From contig JAIUOF010000002.1 of NCBI GenBank assembly GCA_020161355.1, positions 639,674 to 703,673 of the forward strand: a stretch of DNA of 64,000 bases. The letters are read 5' to 3'. A program made the translations under genes and the position numbers. The notes beneath the pieces are model-generated. The model saw nothing but the letters and a program-made list of their open reading frames with translations. It did not search any database and had not been told where the DNA came from. Within the stretch, counting starts at the first letter, position 1. Each line of letters begins with the position of its first letter. The stretch is from Bacteroidota bacterium (GTDB taxonomy: Bacteria > Bacteroidota > Bacteroidia > Cytophagales > Spirosomataceae). Shown here in pieces: positions 1 through 6,867 of the stretch.

Positions 1-306
1 CATCAAAATAGGTCCGGTAGCACCCACACATAGCAGGTCGTCGGTATTCATAATAATACTATCCTGAGCAATCCCTTTCCACACCGAAATATCACCGGTT
101 TCTTTCCAATATAAATAGGCCAGTGAAGTTTTGGTACCTGCACCATCGGCATGCATGATGTTACAAAAGGTATCATCTCCTCCCAGAATATCAGGAGAAA
201 TCTTACAGAAAGCCCTGGGATATAATCCCTTATCCAGCTTTTCTATGGCCTTGTGAACATCTTCTTTTGAGGCCGAAACGCCCCGCTGCATGTAACGATC
301 TGACAT
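1..306 (-). CDS. purM: phosphoribosylformylglycinamidine cyclo-ligase (AIR synthase), 5' part only
   Basis: This is the first 102 codons of a gene that runs off the left edge. The product closes the imidazole ring of formylglycinamidine ribonucleotide to give AIR in purine synthesis. The start [17 protein letters not shown], the Gly/Asp-rich [20 protein letters not shown] stretch and the later [16 protein letters not shown] match the N-terminal ATP-binding half of the PurM/AIR synthase family as found in Bacteroidota. The ATG at 306-304 is clear, and a TAnnTTTG -7 element lies just upstream on the minus strand at 337-330. The family assignment rests on recalled sequence pattern; the C-terminal half is outside the window. 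Confidence 0.88.
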   Translation of the reverse strand, partial: MSDRYMQRGVSASKEDVHKAIEKLDKGLYPRAFCKISPDILGGDDTFCNIMHADGAGTKTSLAYLYWKETGDISVWKGIAQDSIIMNTDDLLCVGATGPILM

Positions 307-329
307 GAAATAGAATCAATATTGTGTGG

Positions 330-337
330 CAAATTTA
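330..337 (-). promoter_or_regulatory. candidate -7 promoter element of purM
   Basis: On the minus strand these bases read TAAATTTG, an exact match to the Bacteroidota -7 consensus TAnnTTTG, about 24 nt before the purM ATG. I see no clear TTTG -33 element at the expected distance, so this is only a candidate. Confidence 0.4.
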
Positions 338-379
338 CGAATTCTAATTTTTGTATTTCTGTAAAATAGAAATTAAATC

Positions 380-670
380 TCAGGAGCCTTTTATGAGTTG
401 TTCCAAAACATTGAGATGATCAACAAAAGCTTTTTTACCATCAGCTGTAGCTGTATAAAGTGTGTTGGGTTTTCGCCCGATAAATTCTTTGGTAACCGAA
501 ATATATCCGGCATCTTCCAGGGATTTAAGATGAGTTGCCAGATTGCCATCGGTCAACTGTAGCAAGTCCTTGAGCGTGTTAAAGTTAACCGATTCGTTAA
601 CCATCAGCACCGACATAATGCCCAGGCGGGCTTTACTCTCAAAGGTTTTATTAAATCGCTCCAGTATCAT
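380..670 (-). CDS. winged-helix transcriptional regulator (HTH_34/MarR-like)
   Basis: This 96-residue protein is almost entirely one winged helix-turn-helix domain. The pattern LGIMSVLMVNESVNFNTLKD, then LQLTDGNLATHLKSLEDAGY, then a basic wing with GRKPNTLYTATADGK, is typical of small one-domain regulators that dimerise by a C-terminal helix. The ATG at 670 overlaps the stop of the upstream membrane-protein gene (ATGA). Such pairs of a small regulator and a membrane protein are common in Bacteroidota and usually autoregulate, which is inference here. The ligand and operator are unknown. Confidence 0.75.
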   Translation of the reverse strand: MILERFNKTFESKARLGIMSVLMVNESVNFNTLKDLLQLTDGNLATHLKSLEDAGYISVTKEFIGRKPNTLYTATADGKKAFVDHLNVLEQLIKGS

Positions 671-1296
671 TTATCATATTTTAGGTACATCAACAAACCA
701 TAAACGATATGCAAAACACCGAAACCCAATGCCCAGAAAAGTAAAGAATATCCCACAAAAACAATGGATAAGATGCCTAAAATAACCTCGAATAAACCCA
801 GAAAATAAACATCTCTAACCGTAAAGTGCGAAGCACCCAACAAAGCTAAACCATAAAATACCAAAGTGGATGATGCTGCCAGGGAATAATTGAGCTGCTG
901 AATGAGTACAATTGCAAAAACAGCACCTGCTAAGAGTGGAATTGTTAAACTTATGACCAATTTTTTTGACAAAGGATTCCAGAGTTTATCGCCATTTTTT
1001 GAAGCTTTTCTAACTGTAAAATAAATCCCGAAAAACAGGGCAGCTAGAAAGGTAATTATGGCGGTTTGTATTAAAAAAGTTTTAAATTCACCAGGCTCAG
1101 CCATATTTTTTGCAGAAAATATACCTGTAACATTGTAACTTGAAGTGAGCTCAACCTTTTTTAAATAAACTCTGGCGGCACCTAACAATGCCACGATGCC
1201 GGCAAAAACTCCCGAAAGTCCGCTTAGTGAAAGGAATTTTGAGGACCTTTCCATAAGACTACGGATTTCACGAAGGTTGTCAAGATGCTCGTTCAT
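667..1296 (-). CDS. multi-pass membrane protein of unknown function
   Basis: The protein has 209 residues: a short soluble N-terminus (MNEHLDNLREIRSLMERSSK) followed by about five or six hydrophobic segments. The start LREIRSLMERSSKFLSLSG is a recurrent opening of Bacteroidota membrane proteins paired with small winged-helix regulators. It is translationally coupled on both sides: its ATG at 1296 overlaps the stop of the kinase gene and its stop overlaps the start of the regulator. It may be the sensed or regulated partner of the regulator (inference). No enzymatic motif is visible. Confidence 0.6.
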   Translation of the reverse strand: MNEHLDNLREIRSLMERSSKFLSLSGLSGVFAGIVALLGAARVYLKKVELTSSYNVTGIFSAKNMAEPGEFKTFLIQTAIITFLAALFFGIYFTVRKASKNGDKLWNPLSKKLVISLTIPLLAGAVFAIVLIQQLNYSLAASSTLVFYGLALLGASHFTVRDVYFLGLFEVILGILSIVFVGYSLLFWALGFGVLHIVYGLLMYLKYDK

Positions 1297-1655
1297 AAGC
1301 TTTCTAAAATTTTGGGTAAAAAGATAATCAAACCAATTATGACTGCTGCTATTGCGAAAATTAAAACTCCGGCGGCTGATAAATCCTTAATTTGTCCGAT
1401 TACCGGATCTTTTTGGGGCGAAATTTTATCACAAAGTTTTTCGACGGCAGTGTTAAAAGCTTCCGAACCAAAAACCAATCCAATTGCAAAAATAAGGAAA
1501 ATCCACTCATTAGCAGAAACTTTGAAAAACAGCCCTGCAATAATTACCAAAATAGCCGCCAAAAAATGAAATTTTGCATTGTTTTCATTCAGAAAAAGCT
1601 TTTTCAAACCTTGAAAAGCAAATTTAAAACTCCGGATCATTTTCAGGATTTGCAT
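1293..1655 (-). CDS. diacylglycerol kinase / undecaprenol kinase family protein
   Basis: This 120-residue integral membrane protein has the DgkA fold signature: a basic amphipathic N-terminus (MIRSFKFAFQGLKKLF), three membrane helices, the acidic motif GSEAFNTAVEKLCDKISPQ and the late KDLSAAGVLIFA segment. Family members phosphorylate a lipid alcohol such as diacylglycerol or undecaprenol with ATP at the inner membrane. In Gram-negatives the role is recycling diacylglycerol or feeding undecaprenyl phosphate to wall synthesis; the substrate here is not decided by sequence. The gene starts 32 bp inside the end of the DUF1361 gene; an internal Met five codons later could also start it. Confidence 0.85.
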   Translation of the reverse strand: MQILKMIRSFKFAFQGLKKLFLNENNAKFHFLAAILVIIAGLFFKVSANEWIFLIFAIGLVFGSEAFNTAVEKLCDKISPQKDPVIGQIKDLSAAGVLIFAIAAVIIGLIIFLPKILESL

Positions 1656-2307
1656 AGTTATTCAAAAATTGGTTGAAAGAAAAATACACTCCAATTAAAA
1701 CCAAACCAAACACTATGGTCATTTTGATGGCCAATGGTTCAAAAAGTTGCCCTGAAACAATTCTTAACAGAGCCAAAGGATTAGTAAATAAATCCCAACT
1801 ATTTAAGCGGATATATCTTCCCAAATATACCCCAAAGGCACTCAAAATGAGTGAGAAAAGAGTCAAAAAAACAGATATAATCTTTCCAAAAAGATTTTTT
1901 GTAAGTACTCTGAAAATATCAACAGAATATAAACCAACGACCAAACCCGTTGTGGCGGTAAGATATATACCCAGGGCGTCAAACCAAAGTAAATCTTCAG
2001 GAAGGTGATTAAGATGGATGAGGTCGGTGATGATATAGGGTGAGTTAGGAAAAAACAGAAGCCATAAAAGCATAAAAAAGTAAACGACTGATTTTGTAAT
2101 GATATCTTTGAAACCAAAAATGCGGAAGATTTTTCGGGCTAGCAAAATAAATCCAAGAGGCAAAAAAGCCAAAAACAGATTCCAGGCAAGAAAAAAGCCT
2201 TTTGTTTCTCCGGTAAGTTTGATCCTGAAAATCCACATGATTAAACACAATACAATCAGAATCAACACTGATATAGTCTGTGAAGAAAGCGAAAAGATTT
2301 TTTTCAT
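1624..2307 (-). CDS. DUF1361 membrane protein
   Basis: The product has 227 residues and about six or seven membrane segments. The sequence FFPNSPYIITDLIHLNHLPE followed by LLWFDALGIY is the hallmark of the DUF1361 family of uncharacterised bacterial membrane proteins. I chose the ATG at 2307-2305 over the TTG one codon upstream. It is the first gene of the minus-strand operon that continues into the lipid kinase, a membrane protein and a winged-helix regulator. The function of the family is not known. Confidence 0.8.
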   Translation of the reverse strand: MKKIFSLSSQTISVLILIVLCLIMWIFRIKLTGETKGFFLAWNLFLAFLPLGFILLARKIFRIFGFKDIITKSVVYFFMLLWLLFFPNSPYIITDLIHLNHLPEDLLWFDALGIYLTATTGLVVGLYSVDIFRVLTKNLFGKIISVFLTLFSLILSAFGVYLGRYIRLNSWDLFTNPLALLRIVSGQLFEPLAIKMTIVFGLVLIGVYFSFNQFLNNYANPENDPEF

Positions 2308-2354
2308 CAAAAGTACTTTTTTTTACAAAGTAAATTATTTAAATTTAAATATCC

Positions 2355-2362
2355 CAAAACTA
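2355..2362 (-). promoter_or_regulatory. candidate -7 element for the DUF1361-dgk operon
   Basis: The minus strand reads TAGTTTTG, an exact TAnnTTTG match, about 48 nt upstream of the DUF1361 start. The -33 partner is not obvious. Confidence 0.35.
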
Positions 2363-2408
2363 TCATTAGTATTTTTTGAAAAATTGGATCAATGCTATCG
2401 GCTTTTTC

Positions 2409-2416
2409 TACCTTTG
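2409..2416 (+). promoter_or_regulatory. candidate -7 element of the thioesterase gene
   Basis: TACCTTTG matches TAnnTTTG, with a TTG at 2384-2386 that is 22 nt upstream. Transcription would begin near 2420, about a dozen bases before the ATG at 2433. This supports the short 171-residue start over one 57 bases further upstream, which would lie before the promoter. Confidence 0.5.
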
Positions 2417-2432
2417 TACAAAAAATAAAAAG

Positions 2433-2948
2433 ATGCCAGCTGCAAAATTTGTAAAAGAATCGACAACCATTATGACTGAAATGGTGATGCCCAATGACAC
2501 CAACACCCTTGGGAATCTATATGGTGGAAACCTGATGCGAATGATGGACGTAGCTGCCGCCATTGCGGCTCAAAAACATTCTAACAGAATTGTGGTTACG
2601 GCCTCGGTGGACAATGTCTCCTTTGTAAACCCTATTCCATTGGGCCACGTGGTAACTCTTGAAGCAAAAATCACACGAGCTTTTAATACTTCAATGGAGG
2701 TGATTGTGGAGGTCTATTCTGAAAATATTCCGGCCGGCACCAAAACCAAAACCAACCAGGCTTTTTTGACATTCGTGGCAGTGGACCAAAGTGGCAGACC
2801 TATAGAAATTGCCGAGGCCATTCCTGAAACAGAAAAAGAAAAAGAGCTATTTGATCATGCCCTCCAACGCAGGCAGCTCAGATTGGTATTGGCAGGAAGA
2901 ATGAAACCTCAGGATGCCAGCGAGTTAAAAACAATTTTTAACGCATAA
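2433..2948 (+). CDS. acyl-CoA thioesterase (hotdog fold)
   Basis: This 171-residue protein hydrolyses acyl-CoA thioesters in the cytoplasm. The segment MPNDTNTLGNLYGGNLMRMM followed by DVAAAIAAQKHS and VVTASVDNVSF is the single-hotdog signature of the YciA/BACH thioesterase group, with the catalytic Asn (TNTLGN) and Asp (MMDVAAA) in place. The later MEVIVEVYSENIPAGTKTKT strand and an LTFVAVD strand complete the fold. It appears monocistronic, with an imperfect hairpin terminator right behind it at 2951-2985. Chain-length preference cannot be read from sequence. Confidence 0.88.
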   Translation: MPAAKFVKESTTIMTEMVMPNDTNTLGNLYGGNLMRMMDVAAAIAAQKHSNRIVVTASVDNVSFVNPIPLGHVVTLEAKITRAFNTSMEVIVEVYSENIPAGTKTKTNQAFLTFVAVDQSGRPIEIAEAIPETEKEKELFDHALQRRQLRLVLAGRMKPQDASELKTIFNA

Positions 2949-2950
2949 AA

Positions 2951-2985
2951 AAATGCCAGACTGAGAGACTCAATCTGACATTTTT
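2951..2985. terminator. bidirectional terminator between convergent genes
   Basis: Arms 2951-2965 and 2969-2983 pair over 15 bp around a 3-nt loop. On the plus strand there are two C-A mismatches; on the minus strand these become G-U pairs, so the hairpin is better in the direction of the charged-repeat gene. T-runs follow on both strands. Confidence 0.75.
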
Positions 2986-3002
2986 ATGATTTTAATGGAT
3001 TT

Positions 3003-3446
3003 TCAGTAAGTACCTTTTCTGCGGTCTTTTTTGTCCTCTTTTCTATCCTTTATATCTTCCTTGCGGTCTCTGCGATCTTCTTTTTTATCTCTGATATCTT
3101 CTTTGTGGTCTTTCTTATCCTCTCTCGCATCTCTCACATCTTCTTTGGCATCTCTGATGTCTTCGAGTTTATCTTTGCGGCCACCGTTGTGTTTTGCATC
3201 CCAGGCATCTTCGCGTTTATCTCTGATATCCTCAGCCTTGTCACGTCTGTCTTCAGCACGGTCACGTTTGTCTTCCATGCGATCCATCTTGTCTTCTTTC
3301 CGATCTCTCACGTCTTCCCGATGGTCTCTGCGGTCTTCACGTTTATCTTTTGCCAGCCTTCTGGCATGTGGATGTTGAGCGAAAGTGATTGTTCCTAACA
3401 AACAAAAAATAGCGATAACGAAAAGTGTTTTTAAATTAGTTTTCAT
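3003..3446 (-). CDS. secreted charged heptad-repeat protein
   Basis: The 147-residue product has a signal peptide (MKTNLKTLFVIAIFCLLGTITFA, cleavage before Q). The mature part is almost wholly Arg/Lys/Asp/Glu in a seven-residue pattern of the type R-D-x-K-E-D-I, repeated about 14 times with one break at WDAKHNGG. This composition suggests a very polar single alpha-helix or disordered periplasmic or surface protein. No enzymatic motif is present. Its own terminator lies at 2951-2985. Similar short 'RED-repeat' secreted proteins occur in Bacteroidota but have no assigned role that I know of. Confidence 0.7.
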   Translation of the reverse strand: MKTNLKTLFVIAIFCLLGTITFAQHPHARRLAKDKREDRRDHREDVRDRKEDKMDRMEDKRDRAEDRRDKAEDIRDKREDAWDAKHNGGRKDKLEDIRDAKEDVRDAREDKKDHKEDIRDKKEDRRDRKEDIKDRKEDKKDRRKGTY

Positions 3447-3543
3447 GACTTTACTGGGTTTAATTGAAAATTGTTTTAAGAATTAATTTTGGTCTTTGGA
3501 TAGTATTTTTTTGGAAAGGTTTAAAAAGCGGGAGAAAAAAAAT

Positions 3544-3551
3544 TAAATTTG
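3544..3551 (+). promoter_or_regulatory. candidate -7 element for tRNA-Arg
   Basis: TAAATTTG matches TAnnTTTG and sits 19 nt before the first base of the tRNA. No good -33 element is seen at standard spacing. Confidence 0.45.
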
Positions 3552-3570
3552 CAATTCGAAAAATTTCGAA

Positions 3571-3642
3571 GGCTCCATAGTTTAATGGATAGAACGGCGG
3601 TTTCCGGTACCTCTGGTGGGGGTTCGATTCCCTCTGGGGCTA
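3571..3642 (+). tRNA. tRNA-Arg (anticodon CCG)
   Basis: A 72-nt cloverleaf can be drawn. The acceptor stem is GGCTCCA/TGGGGCT with a G-U pair at each of positions 1 and 3 from the 5' end, and the D arm is GTTT/GAAC. The anticodon loop is TTCCGGT with CCG at 3604-3606, and the T arm is GGGGG-TTCGATT-CCCTC. The discriminator is A3642; CCA is not encoded. The second pair of the anticodon stem (C3598 with T3612) is mismatched. The 3' end is the integration site of the island: its last 22 nt recur at 49485-49506. Confidence 0.92.
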
Positions 3643-3645
3643 CAA
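3621..3645 (+). other. attL: left attachment-site core of the genomic island
   Basis: These 25 bases, the T-arm and acceptor end of tRNA-Arg plus CAA, are identical to 49485-49509. The copy here keeps the tRNA intact. The pairing with a tyrosine integrase beside the right copy identifies the pair as attL/attR. Confidence 0.9.
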
Positions 3646-3656
3646 GTTAACAATAT

Positions 3657-3693
3657 AAACGCTTTATAATCAATGAATTATGAAGCGTTTTTT
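3657..3693 (+). terminator. terminator supplied by the island behind tRNA-Arg
   Basis: AAACGCTTTATAAT (3657-3670) pairs with ATTATGAAGCGTTT (3677-3690) with one T-G pair, and the second arm runs into a run of six T. It lies 15 nt after the tRNA and would replace the original tRNA terminator that was displaced to 49508-49539. Confidence 0.8.
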
Positions 3694-3701
3694 GTTTATA
3701 G

Positions 3702-3720
3702 AAAAGCAGATGTAAAAGCT
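3702..3720 (+). repeat. left arm-type repeat (putative integrase or Xis binding site)
   Basis: AAAAGCAGATGTAAAAG at 3702-3718 is identical to 49371-49387 at the other end of the island. The unit GATGTAAAAGCT (3709-3720) resembles the three 12-bp tandem units near attR. Tyrosine integrases bind such distal arm sites during integration and excision. Confidence 0.65.
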
Positions 3721-3786
3721 AAGTTAAATTTACACAAACAAGACTCAAATAATTTTTCCAATTGTCCAGCCAAATTATAAATATAC

Positions 3787-3795
3787 TATTCTTTA
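3787..3795 (+). repeat. target-site duplication, left copy (TATTCTTTA)
   Basis: This 9-bp sequence directly abuts the left inverted repeat of the IS982 element and is repeated without change at 4775-4783. Confidence 0.85.
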
Positions 3796-4774
3796 ACCTG
3801 TAGTGCATTTAAGAAAAAGAGATTTTGATATTATTAATATTTCTTCCATTTAAGTGGTTTATAAATTGAATAACGATTAAAGATGTTAACTTCGTCAACA
3901 GTCTTGTTTTGAAACCTTGGAATGTTTTTGCGTAATTTCTTCTTATCATGAATTGGTCACAAAGTTGCGATAAAAGGGTTTCAATTCTCTTCCTTGATTT
4001 TTTAAAAATATAACTTTGGGGCTTATAATTTTCTTGGTTTTGCCTCATTGGCACCTACAGTGTAATATTTCTTATTTCAAACAAATCCATTTGATAATCA
4101 GCACTTAAGTATCCTTTATCACCTATTATTGTACAATTTTCAAACTCTTGTTTTATGTTTTTCAAATAATGTATATCATGCACTGAGGCTTTAGTAATTT
4201 CGAAACTTTTAAAGACTCCCTTAAGTGTAGAAACGGCATGTAATTTATATCCATAAAAATGCATTTTTTGAGAAGCACAATAACCTTTATCCGGTGCCGA
4301 TTCGTAATTTTCCGTACAAATCTTAGATCTGGTAGCCCTACTCAGTTTGCAAACTTCCAATGGCATCGAATCTACAATCATATAATTTTCAAAAGGAACA
4401 AGTTCATTGGCAATGCTATTTCTTATCCTATCAATTATTCCAAATAAATTTCTTTTTCTTCTGTTAAAAACAGACCTCTCAATTTTTGTAAAAATATCAT
4501 CTGGCAACATTCTAAATAATTGATGTTCAGAATCTATACTCAAATATTTAGCTGTTAAAACCAACACAATAAGCTCAATATCAGATAGCTTTGGCCTCCT
4601 AATTTGATTTAAAAAATTATCTTGAACTTCAAATTTTCTTAAAACTGTTAAAATTACTTCGTAACTTTGCTTAAGGTTATTCATTTATATTTAATCGATT
4701 GGTAGTCAGTTAAATATACGACTTTTTGTCAAAATGAATAGCCCTTTTTATTTTTTTCCAAATGCACTACGGGT
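3796..4774. mobile_element. IS982-family insertion sequence
   Basis: The 979-bp element has imperfect inverted ends: ACCTGTAGTGCATTT at 3796-3810 against ACCCGTAGTGCATTT read inward from 4774-4760, with further similarity into the A-rich stretch. It is flanked by a perfect 9-bp direct repeat TATTCTTTA (3787-3795 and 4775-4783), the target duplication. It carries one transposase gene on the minus strand, now broken by a stop codon. The intact target duplication suggests a fairly recent insertion. Confidence 0.92.
3809..4684 (-). pseudogene. IS982-family transposase interrupted by an amber codon
   Basis: The frame runs 291 codons, the usual IS982 transposase length, but codon 210 is TAG (4057-4055). 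The reading frame continues unchanged behind it (ITL, stop, VPMRQNQEN), so this is a point nonsense mutation, perhaps from a Glu codon, rather than a frameshift. The DDE catalytic residues are present: Asp in MIVDSMPLEVC and Asp in IIGDKGYLS before the stop, and Glu in SRKRIETLLSQL after it. Truncation removes the last catalytic residue, so the element is probably dead unless the stop is read through. Confidence 0.88.
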
Positions 4775-4783
4775 TATTCTTTA
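4775..4783 (+). repeat. target-site duplication, right copy (TATTCTTTA)
   Basis: This is the identical partner of 3787-3795, directly abutting the right inverted repeat of the IS. Confidence 0.85.
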
Positions 4784-4784
4784 A

Positions 4785-5494
4785 GATTTTAAAATTCCAA
4801 AAATCATCAATACAAAAACATCAGTTTTCTACTTAATCCAGATTTTTAAATTGAATAGACTCATTCGTTTACTTCCATAATATTGATACATAATTTCTCT
4901 TAATCTTTTATTCATGCTTATGAGATTAACTTTCCAAACTTGAATGGGATGAAATTTTATCCTTTACTTATAGGCTGAACCGCTAAAAGGGTGGTTGGGA
5001 ATTGTTGCCTACTCTTTATGTAGCAGGGTTTTGTGCGTTGGCCGTGCGGCTACTTAACATAATAGAATTATATAAACAGGGGCTTGACCCTGGAGCGATA
5101 GCGGAACCTTAGGCTGGTTATATAATACTCTATTATGTTTAAGTAGCTTTGGGTTGTTTTTTCTGGCATATCTTCTGGGTAAAAAAACTTATCTTAATAG
5201 CAATGTCTTTTTGCTGTGCGGCTGGAATAGCTCTTTGTTTTTCTGAGGAACGAAGAAAACAATGTGCTATGTGTGAGGCTGGAGTCAAAAAGTATGCAAG
5301 AAAAAACAATGAAGGGCTGGAGCTGGGATGATATAAATTTTGAATGGAAGTTTTTTGATTTATCTATAAAAAATTTGGTGAAAATATTCTTTACAAGTTT
5401 TTTATTTTAAAAAAACAAAGAAATATTTTTAATATTAATTTTTTTCTTTTGTTTTGCACTTTCGCAATACTATTCCAAATTACTTTAAGCCAAT
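4785..5494. other. 710-bp gene-free stretch with a structured inverted repeat
   Basis: Between the IS and the four-gene operon I find no convincing gene. A 61-codon frame at 5149-5331 begins with TTG and has no ribosome binding site. The main structure is the inverted repeat at 5049-5147. GCCGTGCGGC at 5041-5050 is a smaller adjacent palindrome. The last 160 bases are very A/T-rich and should hold the promoter of the operon, but I see no exact TAnnTTTG element. Confidence 0.6.
5049..5147. repeat. large imperfect inverted repeat
   Basis: The arm 5049-5075 (starting GCTACTTAACATAATAGA) pairs with 5118-5147 (ending TATTATGTTTAAGTAGC) over about 26 bp with small bulges. The 42-nt loop between them contains its own stem, CAGGG (5077-5081) with CCCTG (5088-5092). 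It could be a folded-strand recombination site, a REP-like element or a structured RNA; nothing in the sequence decides between these. Confidence 0.6.
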
Positions 5495-6037
5495 ATGGAT
5501 AATATTAAATACTCACTTTTTGATTTATTTTCATTTTTAATCCCCGGCTGTATCTTAGTTTTATTTGTCGGCTTGGTTCTACCCTATCATTTGGAATGCC
5601 ACCCAAATTTAAATTTCATTTCATTTGCAAAAATTGAGCTTAAAGAAATAAATAGTTCTTTAATTATAATTTTTCTTCTAGTCTCTTATTCGTCAGGATA
5701 TATTACTTCAGGATTTATTACAATTTTAACTCAAAGATTTAAGAAAAAATTATTCCTAAAAAAATTCGAAGCAAACAAAATTGTAAAAGTTAGAGAACAT
5801 GCACCTCAGAACTATGCCTACATTGATAGATTTAATGCATTAAGATTAATGTCTTGGAATATTGCATTAAATCTGTTTATAATTCAAGTATTAATACTAG
5901 TTTGGTATCTATATTTTAATTACATTTTTTTAACACTTTTTATAAATATTTCAATTATTATTATCCTAGTCTTACTTGGAAGAACATTAAATAACTGGGC
6001 TGTAGATGATTGTAATGAAACATTTGATCAATTATAA
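5495..6037 (+). CDS. unknown membrane protein, gene 1 of the four-gene operon
   Basis: The 180-residue protein has about four membrane segments: two in the first third (SFLIPGCILVLFVGLVLP, then IIIFLLVSYSSGYI), a basic cytosolic stretch (FKKKLFLKKFEANKIVK), and two more near the end. The start MDNIKYSLFDLFSFLIPG, with an IPG motif at the head of the first helix, is shared by membrane proteins I associate with bacterial conflict loci, but I cannot name a family. It is 11 nt upstream of the next gene. A role as membrane anchor or pore of the operon is inference only. Confidence 0.6.
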   Translation: MDNIKYSLFDLFSFLIPGCILVLFVGLVLPYHLECHPNLNFISFAKIELKEINSSLIIIFLLVSYSSGYITSGFITILTQRFKKKLFLKKFEANKIVKVREHAPQNYAYIDRFNALRLMSWNIALNLFIIQVLILVWYLYFNYIFLTLFINISIIIILVLLGRTLNNWAVDDCNETFDQL

Positions 6038-6048
6038 TTTATATTAAA

Positions 6049-6867
6049 ATGTATTCTCAAAGTTCCTTAGAAAATTTATTAAATAAATGTGATTTAGATT
6101 TGGAGGAATTGAAAAATCCAGTATTCTGCTATGTCCCTAAAGAAGGTCTTGAAGATGATATTTTTCTCAATCGAAAAATAGTTCCTAAACATTGTAAAGT
6201 AATGGATAGAGAAGTAATTTATTTTGGTTATGGCAAATCAAATTATAAACCCATTGAACATCAAGTAGATAATAGAGAAGTCTATGCACCTATAACATTA
6301 ATTTTTGATGGTGAGACCATAAATTTAGATAACATAACAGACATTTATGTATATGATACAGGGGCTTTAAATCATCCAGATTCCCCTTTAAAAACCACCT
6401 TGGAAGGTATTTATACAAGATTAACCAAAAATAAATTCTATAAATGGAATATTAAAAAAGAAAACCTTAGTAAGGCTGTCAAACTTCTTTTTGATTCATA
6501 TTATAACTACATTTATGATATTCCTAATCCAATAATTGAAAGTAAAGAATTTCCCCACTTCAACTCATATTTGAGTCAATTAATGAATTATCATAAAGAA
6601 AAAAAGGGCGATGTTCAACTATCAAATTTTGAAATAATAGTTGATAAAGAAGTTCCCTTTCAGCCGATTGCAATTATATATCCTGATGTAACTGAGACAT
6701 CAGCACATTCTAAAGTTAAATTAGATATTCCATCAAATTGTATTCCAATTCCATACAATATTTTAGATAATGGAGCAGAATTTGAAGGAATTACACTGAA
6801 TGAATTATACAATCCAATGAGAAAAAAAGCAAAAACAACTGTAATTAAATTAAATGAAACAAAATAA
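6049..6867 (+). CDS. unknown soluble protein, gene 2 of the four-gene operon
   Basis: The protein has 272 residues and no membrane segment. The N-terminal half holds a suggestive series: FCYVPKEGLEDDIFLNRKIV, then DREVIYFGYGKSNYKP, then ITLIFDGE and the segment VYDTGALNHPDSPL. This order of strands with an FGYG+xxY+P motif and a DTGA motif looks like an enzyme active site, possibly a mono-ADP-ribosyltransferase-like fold, but I cannot confirm a family. The gene overlaps the next one by 14 bp. Structure prediction would be the deciding test. Confidence 0.55.
   Translation: MYSQSSLENLLNKCDLDLEELKNPVFCYVPKEGLEDDIFLNRKIVPKHCKVMDREVIYFGYGKSNYKPIEHQVDNREVYAPITLIFDGETINLDNITDIYVYDTGALNHPDSPLKTTLEGIYTRLTKNKFYKWNIKKENLSKAVKLLFDSYYNYIYDIPNPIIESKEFPHFNSYLSQLMNYHKEKKGDVQLSNFEIIVDKEVPFQPIAIIYPDVTETSAHSKVKLDIPSNCIPIPYNILDNGAEFEGITLNELYNPMRKKAKTTVIKLNETK

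Noticed and set aside
3031..3398. Open frames opposite the charged-heptad gene (Ser/Leu-rich)
   Set aside because: They are mirror products of the 21-bp repeat in the real gene, which has a signal peptide, start and terminator.
5049..5147. Calling the inverted repeat an integron attC site
   Set aside because: Only one half-site fits the consensus, no integron integrase is present, and there is one copy only; kept as an unexplained repeat.
5149..5331. 61-codon open frame with several Cys after the inverted repeat
   Set aside because: It starts with TTG, has no ribosome binding site or recognisable domain, and its start overlaps the arm of the inverted repeat. Chance frame is more likely.
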